NCBI GenBank assembly: GCA_951640195.1
Contig: OX621168.1
Coordinates: 1,178,001 to 1,242,000, forward strand
Reading direction: 5' to 3'
DNA length: 64,000 nt
Source: Porpolomopsis calyptriformis
Taxonomy: Eukaryota > Basidiomycota > Agaricomycetes > Agaricales > Hygrophoraceae
Shown piece after piece: positions 11,201 to 28,003 of this stretch; the stretch's first letter is position 1; every line of letters starts with the position of its first letter. The position numbers and the translations under genes were made by a program. The notes under the pieces are model-generated. The model did not search any database. It was not told where the DNA came from and saw only the letters and a program-made list of their open reading frames with translations.

Positions 11201-13931
11201 CCGAAGGAAGGATCGGCCGGGCCAGTCAACAAATCTCTTATCCCCCCGAGGAGATGATCTGGGCGAGGAGAGTGATGCGTCCTCGTCGGCTGGACGTCAT
11301 GATGACCAAGATGAGGGGAGCGAATTTGGACAATCCATTCGAAGTGAGTTCACCACTCTGACTGAAGACACATTCCCGACCTCTGTGAGCAACTCTTTTG
11401 ATGGCTCACGAGTTCCTGCCTCTGGATCACTGGCGGAACAACTCGGCAAGCATTTCGCTTCCAGAGGTCGTCCGTTGTCGCCTCCTGAATCCAGTCCCTT
11501 GCAATCTCCGAGCTTACCCACTCTTCCGGAAGAATCAGACCCAACTAACAACGTGTCCGTGCCACCACCACCACCACCTCCTCCCCCACCTCCGCCGCCA
11601 CCTCCGCCTCCGCCTCCCCCTCCACCTCCACCTCCACCTCCACCTCGGTTTCCCAACTCGGCGCCACCGCCTCCCCCACCCCCGCCACCGCCTCCTCCCA
11701 GCGGCCACGTTAAAAACAACACTTCCATATCTTCTGCTGTTTCTGTTTCTGCACCTCATCCGCGCATGCAGAGCATTACGTCTATTACTAGCTCAACTAC
11801 GAGTTCCGCCCGTGCATCCATGTTGTTGGGTGCGAATCTCAACGTGCTTCTGTCGGCGCGCAAAGATTTACCCATAACGCCGAGCACCAAGATGAAACAA
11901 TTGCAGTGGGAGAAACTTCCCCACCAACAGGTCTCTAACACCCTATGGAATGATGAGAAACCACAAAAGGAACAGGAGATGCTGGAAAAGCTTCAATCGG
12001 ATGGTGTTTGGAGCAAAATGGAGGAAGATTTCAAAGCAAGACAACTTGTAATGAACATGGGTACGTACCTTTTGCTTCTCCCACTACTCGTTAGCAGATG
12101 ATTCTCTTTAGCCAAGCAAATGCGTGCGGAACTTAAGAGCGTTCTTGATCCTCAGACCAAGAAGCATATTGGTATGTCTAACTTGCTTCAAACTGTTGTC
12201 ACACCTAGTCATCCGGGAATTATTCAGAGATCTTGATGCAGCGGGTGAAGAAACTGCCACCCGAGGAAATTGTGAAGAGAATCGAATCCTTTGATCAAGA
12301 GTTGTGTACCCAAGTCTTTTTGAGCGAACTGAAACCTTTGCTACCCACTCCAGAGCAAGTAAGTGTCTGATACCATGTTTTCCCGACAAGCATTGAACGT
12401 CTTCGACAGGTGGGTAAACTGAATGTCTATCGCAATGCCGACGCCGAAGAACTTGCACGACTCCATCCATCCGATCGGCTGATGGTACAACTTATCAAAA
12501 TTGATCGACTAAGCCCACGTATTGAAGGCATGCTATACAAGTGTTCCTTTGACGAAACATGGTCCTTGTTGGATGAGGTAATTGCCAACCCGACACATGG
12601 TGTGTTTGGGAACTAATTCGATTACAGGGCGCAAGAAAACTTTCTGAAGCTGGTCAATGCCTTTTGCAGGCTAAATGTTTCAAGGAGCTTCTCAGCGTAA
12701 GGGCGTCTATTCCGATGTCCGGAACCTTATTGACTAGATTACTTAGTTGATCCTCCTGATCGGTAACTACATGAATGGAACAAGTGTGAAGGGTGGCGCG
12801 TTTGGCTTCCGGATTAGCAGTATCAACAAGGTGAATTCTCGAAGGAGTCGACTCCAATACTTTACTAACATGGTAACAACCTGCTAGCTAGTGGATACGA
12901 AATCTATGAACAACACTACTCTGTTACATTTCCTGGAACGTACCGTTGCCACGCACTTTCCTGACATGGAAGAGTTCATGTACGAACTGGCGAAACCAGC
13001 CGAAGCGTACCGAGGTCGGTTGGTTAACCCTGATAGTCTTCGGCTCACGCTGACTTTTTTTCCGTCTTCATTTCAGTCAATCTCCTGGAACTTCGCAAAG
13101 GTCTTTCCGATCTGCGAGATGGCCTGAAACGAATAAAGCAAGACCTGAAGGAGCACTTTGCTGACGCGGACGAGAATGAGAAATATGGCAGACAGATGAG
13201 GAACTTCGTTGAAAAGGCTAACGTTAAGCTTGAAGACCTCGTCGACAACGTGAATTTAGCCGACAGCACATTTACGGAGGTCGTCAGGTATTATGGTGAA
13301 GAGGACAAAAACATCTCTTCCTCAGAGTTCTATGCCATTTTCAAAACGTTTGTCACCTCTTACAAGGTATGAAATGTTCGGAGCTAGTGCAGTATAAATA
13401 CTGAAACCAAGTGTTTTACAGAAGTGTAAAGGGGATAACTTCACGGCTGCAGAAGAACGTAAAGCGCAAGAGAAACGGAAACAGGCTGCTGAAGAGACAA
13501 GAGCCAATCGTCAGAAGGCTTTGGACGCTTCTCCGACACTGGAGAATGAGGATACCTCCGTTCTCGATAATCTTCTCGAAAAACTGCGGAATGGCGACAC
13601 GGTCGGCCGGCGAGCGCGGAGAGCGAGGCCCGCTCCGGATGGTAGAAATAAGGTTCCCCTCAGCCTTTCCCCCGAAAAGGTGCTACATGGTGCCGGCGAT
13701 AACACGGCTGACATCGCTCGTGACATGTTAGCGCGCTTGAAGTCTGACGGGTTCGAAGCGTTCGGGTCACCTCCTTCATCTGCACCGGCAGTGTCACCGC
13801 GAACACGGAGGCGGAGGACTGGAGCCACAAGTCCAGTATCACCGAACGGGATGAATGAACCGCTTCTGGGGGTGGCAATGGTTCCTCCATCAGAGCCTTT
13901 CAGCTCGTCAACCTCGTCAACCTCATCGTGA
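8300..13931 (+). CDS. BNI1: Formin (Bni1/SepA-type actin nucleator)
   Basis: Nucleates and elongates actin cables at growth sites and septa. The N-terminus is Ser/Pro-rich. A GTPase-binding/FH3 (DID-like) region runs about 8990-10390, containing PEWYIKKFLDK and an armadillo-like helical stretch. A coiled coil (about 10440-10720) is followed by a very long FH1 proline tract (about 11560-11704), then FH2 from about 11880 with the hallmark MKQLQWEKLP. Near the C-terminus SVLDNLLEKLRNGD plus a basic cluster resembles a DAD autoinhibitory motif. Start ATG at 8300 gives MDSIFNRKKVKPQ, a common fungal formin N-terminus; stop TGA is at 13929-13931. About ten introns of 50-70 nt interrupt it. The architecture implies autoinhibition by DID-DAD contact, released by a Rho GTPase (inference from the family). 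Confidence 0.93.
11560..11704 (+). repeat. CCN/CCT low-complexity tract encoding the FH1 polyproline
   Basis: A nearly pure run of CCA/CCT/CCG/CCC codons encodes two proline blocks split by RFPNSA. The first has about 29 consecutive prolines and the second about 12. Prolines bind profilin-actin in formins. Synonymous codons vary, so this is not a perfect microsatellite, but it is slippage-prone. The other frames and the opposite strand are open here (Gly-, His/Arg-rich) only because of composition. Confidence 0.9.
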
Positions 13932-14173
13932 TGTTCATAGCTGTAACAATCTGGGGTGGATTTATTCTATTTTTTTCTCCTTCCCTTTTGCTTGAGCCAT
14001 TATATTAATGAGACGAATGAATTATTCTGGACAGACTACGATGTGTCTAACCATCTACTGTACTGTAACAAATCATGTAATTTATTTCATTATTCGAACT
14101 TGGTCACGTGTATTCCGTTATCGTCACTCGTCACGCATCACTCTCCCGCTAACCAGTACGACAAGCAGCAGTT

Positions 14174-17167
<2,994 letters not shown>

Positions 17168-17439
17168 TTGGTGTTCGCCTGTCTGCCCTCGCACCGGCTT
17201 TGCACCCTCGAGTCCTAGTCTTCTTTGGGTGCGATTGTTCACCACGCACTTCCGGCGTGCGTCTTGTGTCATCTCTCAAGTTGGTATGCAGTACTTTGGG
17301 GGAAGCGGTCAGCCGCCACAGGCGGTGATTCCCTCTAATTATCATAGGAACTTGTATCTACAGTATGTATTAACGCTAATCAAGGCCGGTTACCGCAACG
17401 AATTGAAGTATTCCTGAGAGTCAGAATAAGATCATCGGT

Positions 17440-18091
17440 TTAGCGTTGTGTGGTAAGGGAATGTACCTGCTCCATACGGGTAATAGATGCCTTGAATTCA
17501 CTCACTTCGCGCCAGCAGTCTAGCGGAGTAGACATATTCGCTCTGATACCGATGTACCATTTATTGTAAGTGAGGGAGACGATGGGGAGACCCGAATTTT
17601 ACGCACTGGTAACAGGATAGTAAGGCTTCCCCGGTTGCTCTCGCAGCAATCGAGCCATCCGGTTCGCGCTTACTCTGGAATCTTTCAATCTTTCTCCGAA
17701 TTTCGTCAAGATCGCCGAACAGCGCAGCACTGGCCTTCACATCTCCCAGCGTAGTGTCATCCTCCTTCTCTCTCGTGCCTCTCTCCCGATCTAAATTTTC
17801 CTTCTCCAAAACTCGTTCGATTTCCTGTCGGACAGACTCCTCCTCTGCCCGCAACGAATCTAACTCTGACTGAATGCGAGTGCGGATGTGAGCGTCCAGA
17901 GTCGTTTGGCGGTAAGGTGAAGTCTCTGGCGAGGCTTCTTTATCTGCTAGGTAATTCACGACATCTTGAGAGAACTGACGGACGGAGGTTAGTTGTGGTA
18001 TAGAGAAGAACAGCTTGGGGTTCACCTCCACAGGAGTTTGGTTTTGAAATACTTTGTTGTCAGTCTCAGACTTGGATGGTGTGGCTCCCAT
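17440..18091 (-). CDS. MIC19: MICOS subunit Mic19-like protein (DUF1690 family)
   Basis: Component of the mitochondrial contact site and cristae organising system at the inner membrane. The start MGATPSK gives a potential N-myristoylation site (Gly2), as in other Mic19 proteins. The coiled central part with QTTLDAHIRTRIQSELDSLR and EKENLDRERG is the hallmark of fungal Mic19/DUF1690. The C-terminus is recovered by splicing: exons 17607-18091 and 17440-17542 around a 64-nt intron join ALLSCYQ to ANMSTPLDCW. This yields a 195-residue protein with two cysteines about 11 residues apart, as in the abbreviated CHCH of this family. Reading through the intron instead replaces that end with an unrelated tail. 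It lies tandem with the downstream-starting DHX35 gene. Confidence 0.85.
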
Positions 18092-18327
18092 TATTGCTGC
18101 TTATGCAGATGCGGACTGGTTTATTGTTTGGGTTGCGAATATAATATGCTCAGAAAAAAAAAACAGCATGAATTTCGAAAGTATATATCCATCCGACAGT
18201 AGACGGTGGAAGGTTGGTGTTATGTTAGCGTCCCGGCTGCATGAAAAGAACGAGAAATTCGCTGGGGCTTCAAGGACAGCCGCTACGGATATCACGATCC
18301 TCCCGCATGATAAAACCAAAGGTCCTG

Positions 18328-21287
<2,960 letters not shown>

Positions 21288-21353
21288 ACAATGAGCTTAG
21301 GGGCTTTTCATGTCGATGTCGAGGATACAAATACATTTCCTTGTGTCGAAATC

Positions 21354-22502
21354 CTACTTTAAGAACTTGCCGACCGAAGCGATGGCATCGATTATCGCAG
21401 CGCAATACTCTAAGCTCTCCTCGATCGTTACCAACACCTCCCTTTCGTACTCTATCTTGTCACAGCGCCAAAGGTAGGTTGCTAGCACGTTTGCTACGTC
21501 GTAATCGCTGAAAGGTGTGTCAGGAGGGGTTGGAAAGGTAAAAGTCAACGCATGGCTCACTGGTGACACAAAGGATCACTCAATATGCTCTGAATGGAGA
21601 TAAGAATCTCCGCAGCCCGAAGTGCTGGGCACCACGAATCAGACAAAATATCCAAAGATACAACTCCCGTGTCCTCGTAAACATTTGGATGGAAGACGCG
21701 CGAGCAGAATCTGGCTATAGGAGGGTTGAACGGGAATCCGGAGGGAAAGAAGAGTTCCAGTTTGAAAAATGCTTGACCGAATAAAGTGTTCTCTTGCGAG
21801 TGCATATAGATATTTGCGCAGGGGCGGGTTTTGTAACGACATCTACTCACCAGGACCAGTCATAATCACATTCAAAGAGCCGGTTTCGGTTAAGTCGAGG
21901 GGCAGAATTCCTGGTGGCGGATCCTTCAACAACCTTGCGTAGCTTTGTAAAACGCATTTACGAAACGAGGAAGAACCGCAAAGCGGATGGGTATGGAGAG
22001 GGTTTAAAGTTTGGGGTGATATAGCTGCCAATACTGTCTCGGCGCTATTCAACTTTAAGCATGAATTTTGTGCAGCAAACTTCAAAGTCACCTTTCCCCG
22101 CCGTCTGCTCGACAAAATTCTTGGATCCTTTCTCCAAGCTCCCTCTCTTTCTCGGGATTATCTATAATCTGGCTGGCAAGAAGTTGATTAAGGGCCTGGA
22201 TGCTTCGAATCTTCCGTGAACCTTCAATTGTGGGTGATCTAGAGAGTATGTGACTGAGAAAGACAATCATCGTATGGTTCATCTCACTTCAAATATTGTT
22301 GTAGCGTCCTCTCAGTATCAGCGATCGTGGTGGCGCTTTCGAGTTCCTCAATCAAGCCCGAGATGTGCCATTCGGTCGGTATGTTGTCAAAAGTGCCGAT
22401 GTTTGAGGTAGGAGTTGGGATTGGAGGGGCGCTATCAGATACAGTTGGACCGCATTCATCAGCTCCAGGATGGACTATAGTCGGGGAGGGATCCGTATCC
22501 AT
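21354..22502 (-). CDS. E2-like UBC-fold protein with Ser at the catalytic Cys position; unknown N-terminal extension
   Basis: The UBC fold is clear: RLLKDPPPGI (end of helix 1), MTGPGENTLF, LELFFPSGFPFNPP, the HPN motif (FHPNVYEDTG), then VVSLDILSDSWCPAL and ILISIQSILSDP. Active E2s have I-C-L-D-I-L here; this gene reads V-S-L-D-I-L, so the thioester cysteine is replaced by serine (TCT). A cysteine instead follows the conserved Trp. After a further intron the C-terminus reads FDYDVANVLATYLWRC. Upstream about 120 residues (from 22502) contain WHISGLIEELESAT and a helical stretch. I join this to the UBC domain by an intron from about 22090 to 21960, which is the least certain step; it could be a separate small gene. 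It may be a regulatory pseudo-E2/UEV-like protein (inference). The start is 78 bp from the divergent YJU2. Confidence 0.68.
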
Positions 22503-22580
22503 GAGAATATCTGAGTGGCATTGGGCGTTGATTGGCGCTGAAGCCTGGGTATTACATAAGTAAGCAGCTCAACTTCAGCC

Positions 22581-23617
22581 ATGTCTGAACGAAAAGGTCT
22601 GATTTTCTTTGGCCGACTTTGAAGCCGAATTCACTGTTTTTCTTTAGTTTTAAATAAATACTTTCCTCCGGACTTCGATCCTGACCTTATCCCTCGAAGG
22701 AGGCAACCCAAGAATTCCCAGCAGGTCGTCCGTCTCATGGCTCCGTTCTCCATGTCAGTTTTCTCTCTTTACGCGGTTATCATGACCTTATTTGTTTCTC
22801 CAGGCGATGTAATACATGTGGCGAGTACATCTACAAAGGTAAAAAGTTCAATGCTAGGAAGGAAACTGTCGACGGGGAGGATTACTATGGCATAAAAATC
22901 TTTCGATTCTATATTAAATGGTTTGCATCATTTATTTAACGGCACGAGCGTTCTGAAGTGCGTTTTCTGTTCAGCACGCTGTGTTCCGCCGAGATCACAT
23001 TCAAAACGGATCCCAAGAACACTGACTACTCCGCGGAGCATGGCGCGTCACGAAACTTTGAGCCATGGAGAGAAGAGAAAGCTGTGGAAGAAGATCGTCT
23101 TGCGAAATTGGAGGAGGAGGAAAACAATCCGATGAAGGCCCTTGAAAATCGAACGGTTGACTCCAAACGGGAGATGGATATCTTGGACGCACTCCAAGAT
23201 ATCAGGGCACGCAATGCACGGAACGAGAAGGTCGGTCAAGCGGTGGATCTAGTGGCTCGGATAGGTTTGGATGAAGTGCGGAACGAAGAGGATATGGAGC
23301 GAAAGAGAATAGAAGACGAGGACGAGAAGTTGGTACGGGAGGTATTCTCCAAGGTCGTCATGCCTACGGCCTCGACAGCGAACTCGGCACAACCATTACC
23401 GGAAACGGACACAGAATCCACACCAACGACTGTTGTGACTGTCAAACGGAAAGCGGATGACAGTCAACCTGAACTCCACCATCTATTGTCGGAATCGGCT
23501 CGAGCACTGATAACTTCCAAGGCCCCCGGGATGCCTGTCGCAAAGAAAAAAAAGCCAGATGTGAAGGGGTTGGGCATCAAGTTGAAGAAAGGAAAAGTAG
23601 CGACGACGACCTCGTGA
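22581..23617 (+). CDS. YJU2: Splicing factor Yju2/CCDC94 (CWC16 family)
   Basis: Step-one spliceosome factor that promotes branching after Prp2 action; nuclear. The start exon is only 16 nt (22581-22596). Splicing to 22648 gives [17 protein letters not shown], the invariant beginning of this family. A zinc-binding core follows, with [19 protein letters not shown] and, after an intron, IKCTLC and AEITFKTDP. The C-terminal half is charged and coiled (about 23080-23340), then a low-complexity tail ending in Lys-rich [18 protein letters not shown], typical of CCDC94 rather than CCDC130. The stop is TGA at 23615-23617. PGK1 begins only 90 bp downstream on the same strand. Confidence 0.93.
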
Positions 23618-23633
23618 GGGTGTACTCGTATCA

Positions 23634-23649
23634 GATAAGATAAGATAAT
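23634..23649 (+). promoter_or_regulatory. Three overlapping GATA elements upstream of PGK
   Basis: GATAAG-GATAAG-GATAAT in tandem, sharing the G of each unit, within the 90-bp gap between YJU2 and PGK and about 60 bp before the PGK start. GATA motifs bind fungal GATA-type zinc-finger factors. With three 5-bp units this could equally be a small simple repeat. Confidence 0.35.
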
Positions 23650-23707
23650 GTTAATTCAATCGGGAGGATGCGTGAGACTCCGGCGTCATTTCCCTTCTGC
23701 CTCCACC

Positions 23708-25330
23708 ATGTCTCTCTCAAACAAATTGGCTATTACCGACCTTGATCTCAAGGGAAAACGCGTTCTCATGCGTGTAGACTTCAATGTCCCCATGCAGGAT
23801 GGCGTCGTTACCAATCCCGCCGTAAGGACTTGCACTCTCGCCGAAGGGTGCCTTGTGCTCAGCTCCCACCTCCCAGCGAATTGTAGCTGCCCTGCCCACC
23901 ATAAAATATGCTCTAGACAATGGTTAGTTGCCCCGATTTACGATCCTCTGACGGACCTCCCATTTTCCCATAGGTGCATCTGTGGTGGTCCTCATGTCTC
24001 ATCTCGGCCGTCCCGATGGAAAGGTGATCGATAAATACTCGCTGAAGCCCGTCGCTGCAGAACTTGAGAAGCATCTGGAAAAGCCTGTGACGTTTGTTTC
24101 CGACTGTGTCGGCCCCGAAGTTGAGAACACTGTCTTTTCTGCACCCGCTGGCTCAGTCATCCTTCTCGAAAACCTGCGCTTCCACATCGAGGAGGAAGGA
24201 TCGGTGAAGAACAAAGACGGTACAAAAACCAAGGCCGATCCTAAAAACATTACGGTCTTCCGGGAGAGTCTCACCAAACTCGGCGACGTTTATGTTAACG
24301 ATGCATTCGGAACCGCCCATCGCCCTCACTCAAGTATGGTTGGTGTCAAGTTACCTCAGAGGGCCTCGGGGTTTCTCGTGAAGAAAGAACTCGAGTTTTT
24401 TGCTAAAGCTCTTGAGAAACCCGATCGCCCCTTCTTGGCCATCCTCGGCGGAGCGAAGGTGTCGGATAAAATCCAATTGATTGACAATATGCTGGACAAG
24501 GTGCGTAAATCTGATTTCGTTTTTAGTATTTTGGATCCACCGAGTAAGAGTAGGTCGATTCCCTCATCATTTGCGGTGGTATGGCCTTCACCTTTAAGAA
24601 AACACTTGAGAATGTTTCGGTACGACCGCAAGTATCTGCCTTCAGCACTTGGTAACGTGTTTGCATATAGATCGGCAATTCTCTCTTCGACGCTCCCGGG
24701 TCCGAAAAGGTCGCAGGACTCGTCGAAAAAGCGAAAAAGAATAATGTCAAGATTGTGTTTCCAATCGATTACATTATTGCAGACAAATTCGACAAAGATG
24801 CAAAGGTTAGTCCCACCGTCTTTGTTCCGTATGCATGTTCTCATTAAACCAACTAGATCGGGACCGCCACGGAAGCTGAAGGAATACCGGATGGTTGGAT
24901 TGGTCTTGATGTTGGACTGAAGAGCCGGGAGCTATTTCGTCAGACAGTATTGGAAGCCAAAACCATTCTTTGGAACGGGTAAGTGGGTTTTATGACTGTC
25001 CGCTTCGTGCTGTAATTTCTATTAAATAACATAGACCCCCCGGTGTTTTCGAGTTCCCCGCCTTTGCGGAAGGATCGACTGCGCTTTTGGAGGCCAACAT
25101 CGAAGCCGCTAAGAATGGCACGGTTGTCATTGTTGGCGGAGGCGATAGTGCCACCTTGGTAGCTCAGCATGGGGTAGAAGGTAAATTAAGTCATGTAAGT
25201 ACGGGTGGGGGAGCCAGTCTCGAGCTCTTGGAGGGAAAGGTGGGAGTCCTCGAATTAACCGATCTGCGCACCCCTGCTTACTTGGTGTTCGTAGGTTCTC
25301 CCAGGTGTAGCAGAGCTCAGCGAGAAGTAA
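23708..25330 (+). CDS. PGK1: Phosphoglycerate kinase
   Basis: Glycolytic enzyme transferring phosphate from 1,3-bisphosphoglycerate to ADP; cytosolic. The start [17 protein letters not shown] precedes the substrate signature [11 protein letters not shown]. Further on are SHLGRPDG (His/Arg of the basic patch), [33 protein letters not shown], and the C-terminal nucleotide-binding end with [14 protein letters not shown] and GGGDSATLV. Introns fall after NPA (about 23823), at NG (about 23921), near 24501, around the 24620-24670 region, and after EGK (about 25238). The last splice joins [11 protein letters not shown] to the stop TAA at 25328-25330, the standard PGK C-terminus. The length fits the usual 415-420 residues. 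JHD1 starts 127 bp downstream. Confidence 0.97.
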
Positions 25331-25457
25331 CGAGCCTGGATATCCTTCGATGTATGTACTACTTAGATAGACTCTTGTGGCAAATCGATTGTTTGTGCGT
25401 ATTACGCCACTATTCGGCGAACCAAACCGGTTTCCGTCTGACTGTAACCACCCAAGA

Positions 25458-27789
25458 ATGCCCACTGGCCGTCGACGTTCAGCGCGAATCCCAAACTCAC
25501 AAAAGTCACCAGAACCATCCAATGTCTCTACACCGTCCTCTAAGCTGGAAGTTTCAGAGCCGGGACCTTCACATTCGGAAGAGAACGGATGTCCGGCTTG
25601 CAACACTGATCAAATCGGAGAGTCAGATGAGAATGATAAAGAGAATTGGATCAGGTGCGATGCGTGCAAGGTTTGGTTTCACTGGCATTGCGTAGGACAA
25701 GGTGGAGACTTGGAGGTGGTCGATAAATGGTTCGTGGGGTTCCTTCGATCTGAAAGGCTAAGGTTAAGTAGTTGAGGTGCTCCCCAGGTTTTGTAAACCC
25801 TGCTTGGAGTCAGATTCGACCCGTGTTGTAACAACCAAACCTCCTGCTCGTAAATCGTCTCGCAAGCGCACACAGCGAGATTATGCGAATCTTAACTCGG
25901 GTGTCGATTCAGACCCGAGCAAATGGGTGCGCGTCTTGCAGGGCAAAGTCATCAAGGACGCCGACTTCAAGCGTATGAAAGGATCAGATGTCGGATTAGA
26001 GTGGCTGGATGCTGACGAAAATGCCATGCGGGAGCCCATAGTTGTAGAAACTCCGGATGGGCTGGGAATGAAGATGCCCCCCAAGGACTTTACTGTTGAT
26101 GATGTAGCAGAGCTTGTCGGAGGAGACACGCAAGTGGAAGTGATAGGCAGGTGTCCCATATATCATCTCTTCCTGTGTTTCTATAATTCGACGTGTTTCA
26201 CTCATAGATGTTGCCACACAATCGACTTCCCCTGGCTGGACACTTAGTAAATGGGTCGAGTATTACAACCTCGAACACTCCTCGCGAGAGAAAATCTTGA
26301 ACGTTATTTCGTTGGAGGTTTCGGGGACAAAGTTGGCGGACAAGATCTTACCTCCCCGGTTGGTTCGAGAGATGGACTGGGTGGAAAGGTTTTGGCCAAG
26401 TACTAGAAAAGGGAAAGGGCAGTCATATCCCAAGGTCCAGTTATATTGTTTGATGGGCGTTGCCACGGCTTGGACGGTAAGTAGAAGAACGTGATCGAGC
26501 TTCTGTACGGGCTGCTGACTGAGATTTTAGGATTGGCATATAGACTTTGCGGGGTCGTCTGTATATTATCATATACTGCGTGGTTCAAAAGTGTGTCGCA
26601 GTATCCTCACCTTCTACTGTTCCTGATGGGCAACCTCAGATATTTTATTTCATTCGACCTACTCCAGCCAATCTTGCTGCCTATGAACGCTGGTCTGGCA
26701 CTGAGCTTCAGAACCATTTGTGGCTGGGTGACATGGCGGATGAAGTTACGAAAGTGGAACTTCAAGCAGGGAATACAATGGTTATTCCCACAGGATGGAT
26801 ACATGCTGTGGTACTTCCTTGCTTCCTTGTACACGCTTGCCTCGCTGATGACATTATGCTAGTATACGCCTGTTGATACATTAGTGTTTGGGGGAAATTT
26901 TTTGCATTCGTACAATGTTGCAACACGTATGTTTCTGCATTACTCGGTTTGAGTACAATCTAACCAAATTGTCTTCTCCAGAGCTCAGAGTTCGTAAAAT
27001 TGAAACAGCTACACATGTTCCAAAAAAGTTCCGATTCCCATTATTCTCCAAGTTCGTCATTCATACTTGAAACATGAGTGAATGATGTTTACCATATTCT
27101 CTAATAGGCTCTGCTGGTATGTTGGGGAGAAATACCTTCGAGATCTCAAGGCCAAAGAAGAATTTTCACCACGCGTCCTCGAGTCCATTGAAGCGCTTGC
27201 CGTATTTTTAGTCTCAGAAACGCGAGCCATGGAACAGGGGTCTGAGACCGTCAAACGAGAGGCCAGGGAACAAGTTCCTGCAGAAAGAGTGAAAGATCCG
27301 GCTGCCATGGCGAGGGAACTTAGGTGGAGGGTAAGAATGGCGGCTGGGTATCCCAGCGACGACGAAGGATCTGGCGCTCAAAAGGGCGCCGGTGTTGCTG
27401 CGAATGGATACGGGATAAATGGGAGCAAACGGAAGCGCCTTGATTCGGAGAGCATAGAGGAGAAACCGAAGTTTAGGAATTTTAAACCGCGGGTGTGGGA
27501 GAGCGTGAAGGAGGATGTAACGGAGAGTGAAACCAAAGAGCTGAAAGGGCGAAGGCTAGAGGACGGGGAGGAATGGAAGGAGTATTGGACAGATTGGAAG
27601 GATGGGGTTGAGGAAGAAGGAGAGCTTGCGGACGTGAACCGTCGACACCATGTTGTGGTGAAAGTTAGAAGGACTTTGGACGGCGTAGAAAGGCAGAGGG
27701 TCGAGTGTGTGATGGAGAAGTGGGTATGGAAGGAAACGGCTAGTTCACCGTCGGGAGCGATGAAAGATGAGCCATCGATAGTACCATAG
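25458..27789 (+). CDS. JHD1: JmjC histone demethylase JHD1/KDM2 with N-terminal PHD finger
   Basis: Fe(II)/2-oxoglutarate-dependent demethylase predicted to act on methylated H3K36; nuclear. A PHD finger spans about 25585-25810: CPAC ... [13 protein letters not shown] ... FCKPC, completed across an intron. The JmjC part follows: [17 protein letters not shown], then across an intron AWTDWHIDF, whose His-x-Asp supplies two iron ligands, GSKVFYFIRPT, and IPTGWIHAV joined by splicing to [13 protein letters not shown], the diagnostic JHD1 C-lobe. A Lys/Glu-rich tail (about 27300-27789) is poorly conserved. Start [15 protein letters not shown] is chosen as the last Met before the conserved part; an in-frame Met exists at 25377 but overlaps the likely leader. 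The stop is TAG at 27787-27789. Confidence 0.92.
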
Positions 27790-28003
27790 CGATGCGACCT
27801 ACCAATTGTGGTAATCCGTTATTTCAGTCTTGACAGCTCGTGCCTGTGTTGAGAACAACGTGTTGGCTACGACCGCCAGAGTCATTTGCAACTGACCATT
27901 AACAAGAACGGTGCTCGCAACGTCCTGCTTTCATTCAAGTATACTCACCTTACAATTTATCATACAATCCCTCACGACTTTCAGTTTTTGCAGTTATTCG
28001 TCC

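Noticed and set aside
11297..11759. Long minus-strand open frames rich in Gly or Arg/Trp
   Set aside because: They are the reverse complement of the formin FH1 proline codons; composition alone keeps the frames open.
21843..22115. Minus-strand frame with Met at 22115 as start of the E2-like protein
   Set aside because: Its first ~50 residues have no UBC character and the preceding exon joins more naturally by an intron into the end of helix 1; the Met is probably intronic.
25127..25606. 159-residue minus-strand frame between PGK and JHD1
   Set aside because: It overlaps conserved PGK and JHD1 coding sequence on the other strand and has no recognisable content.
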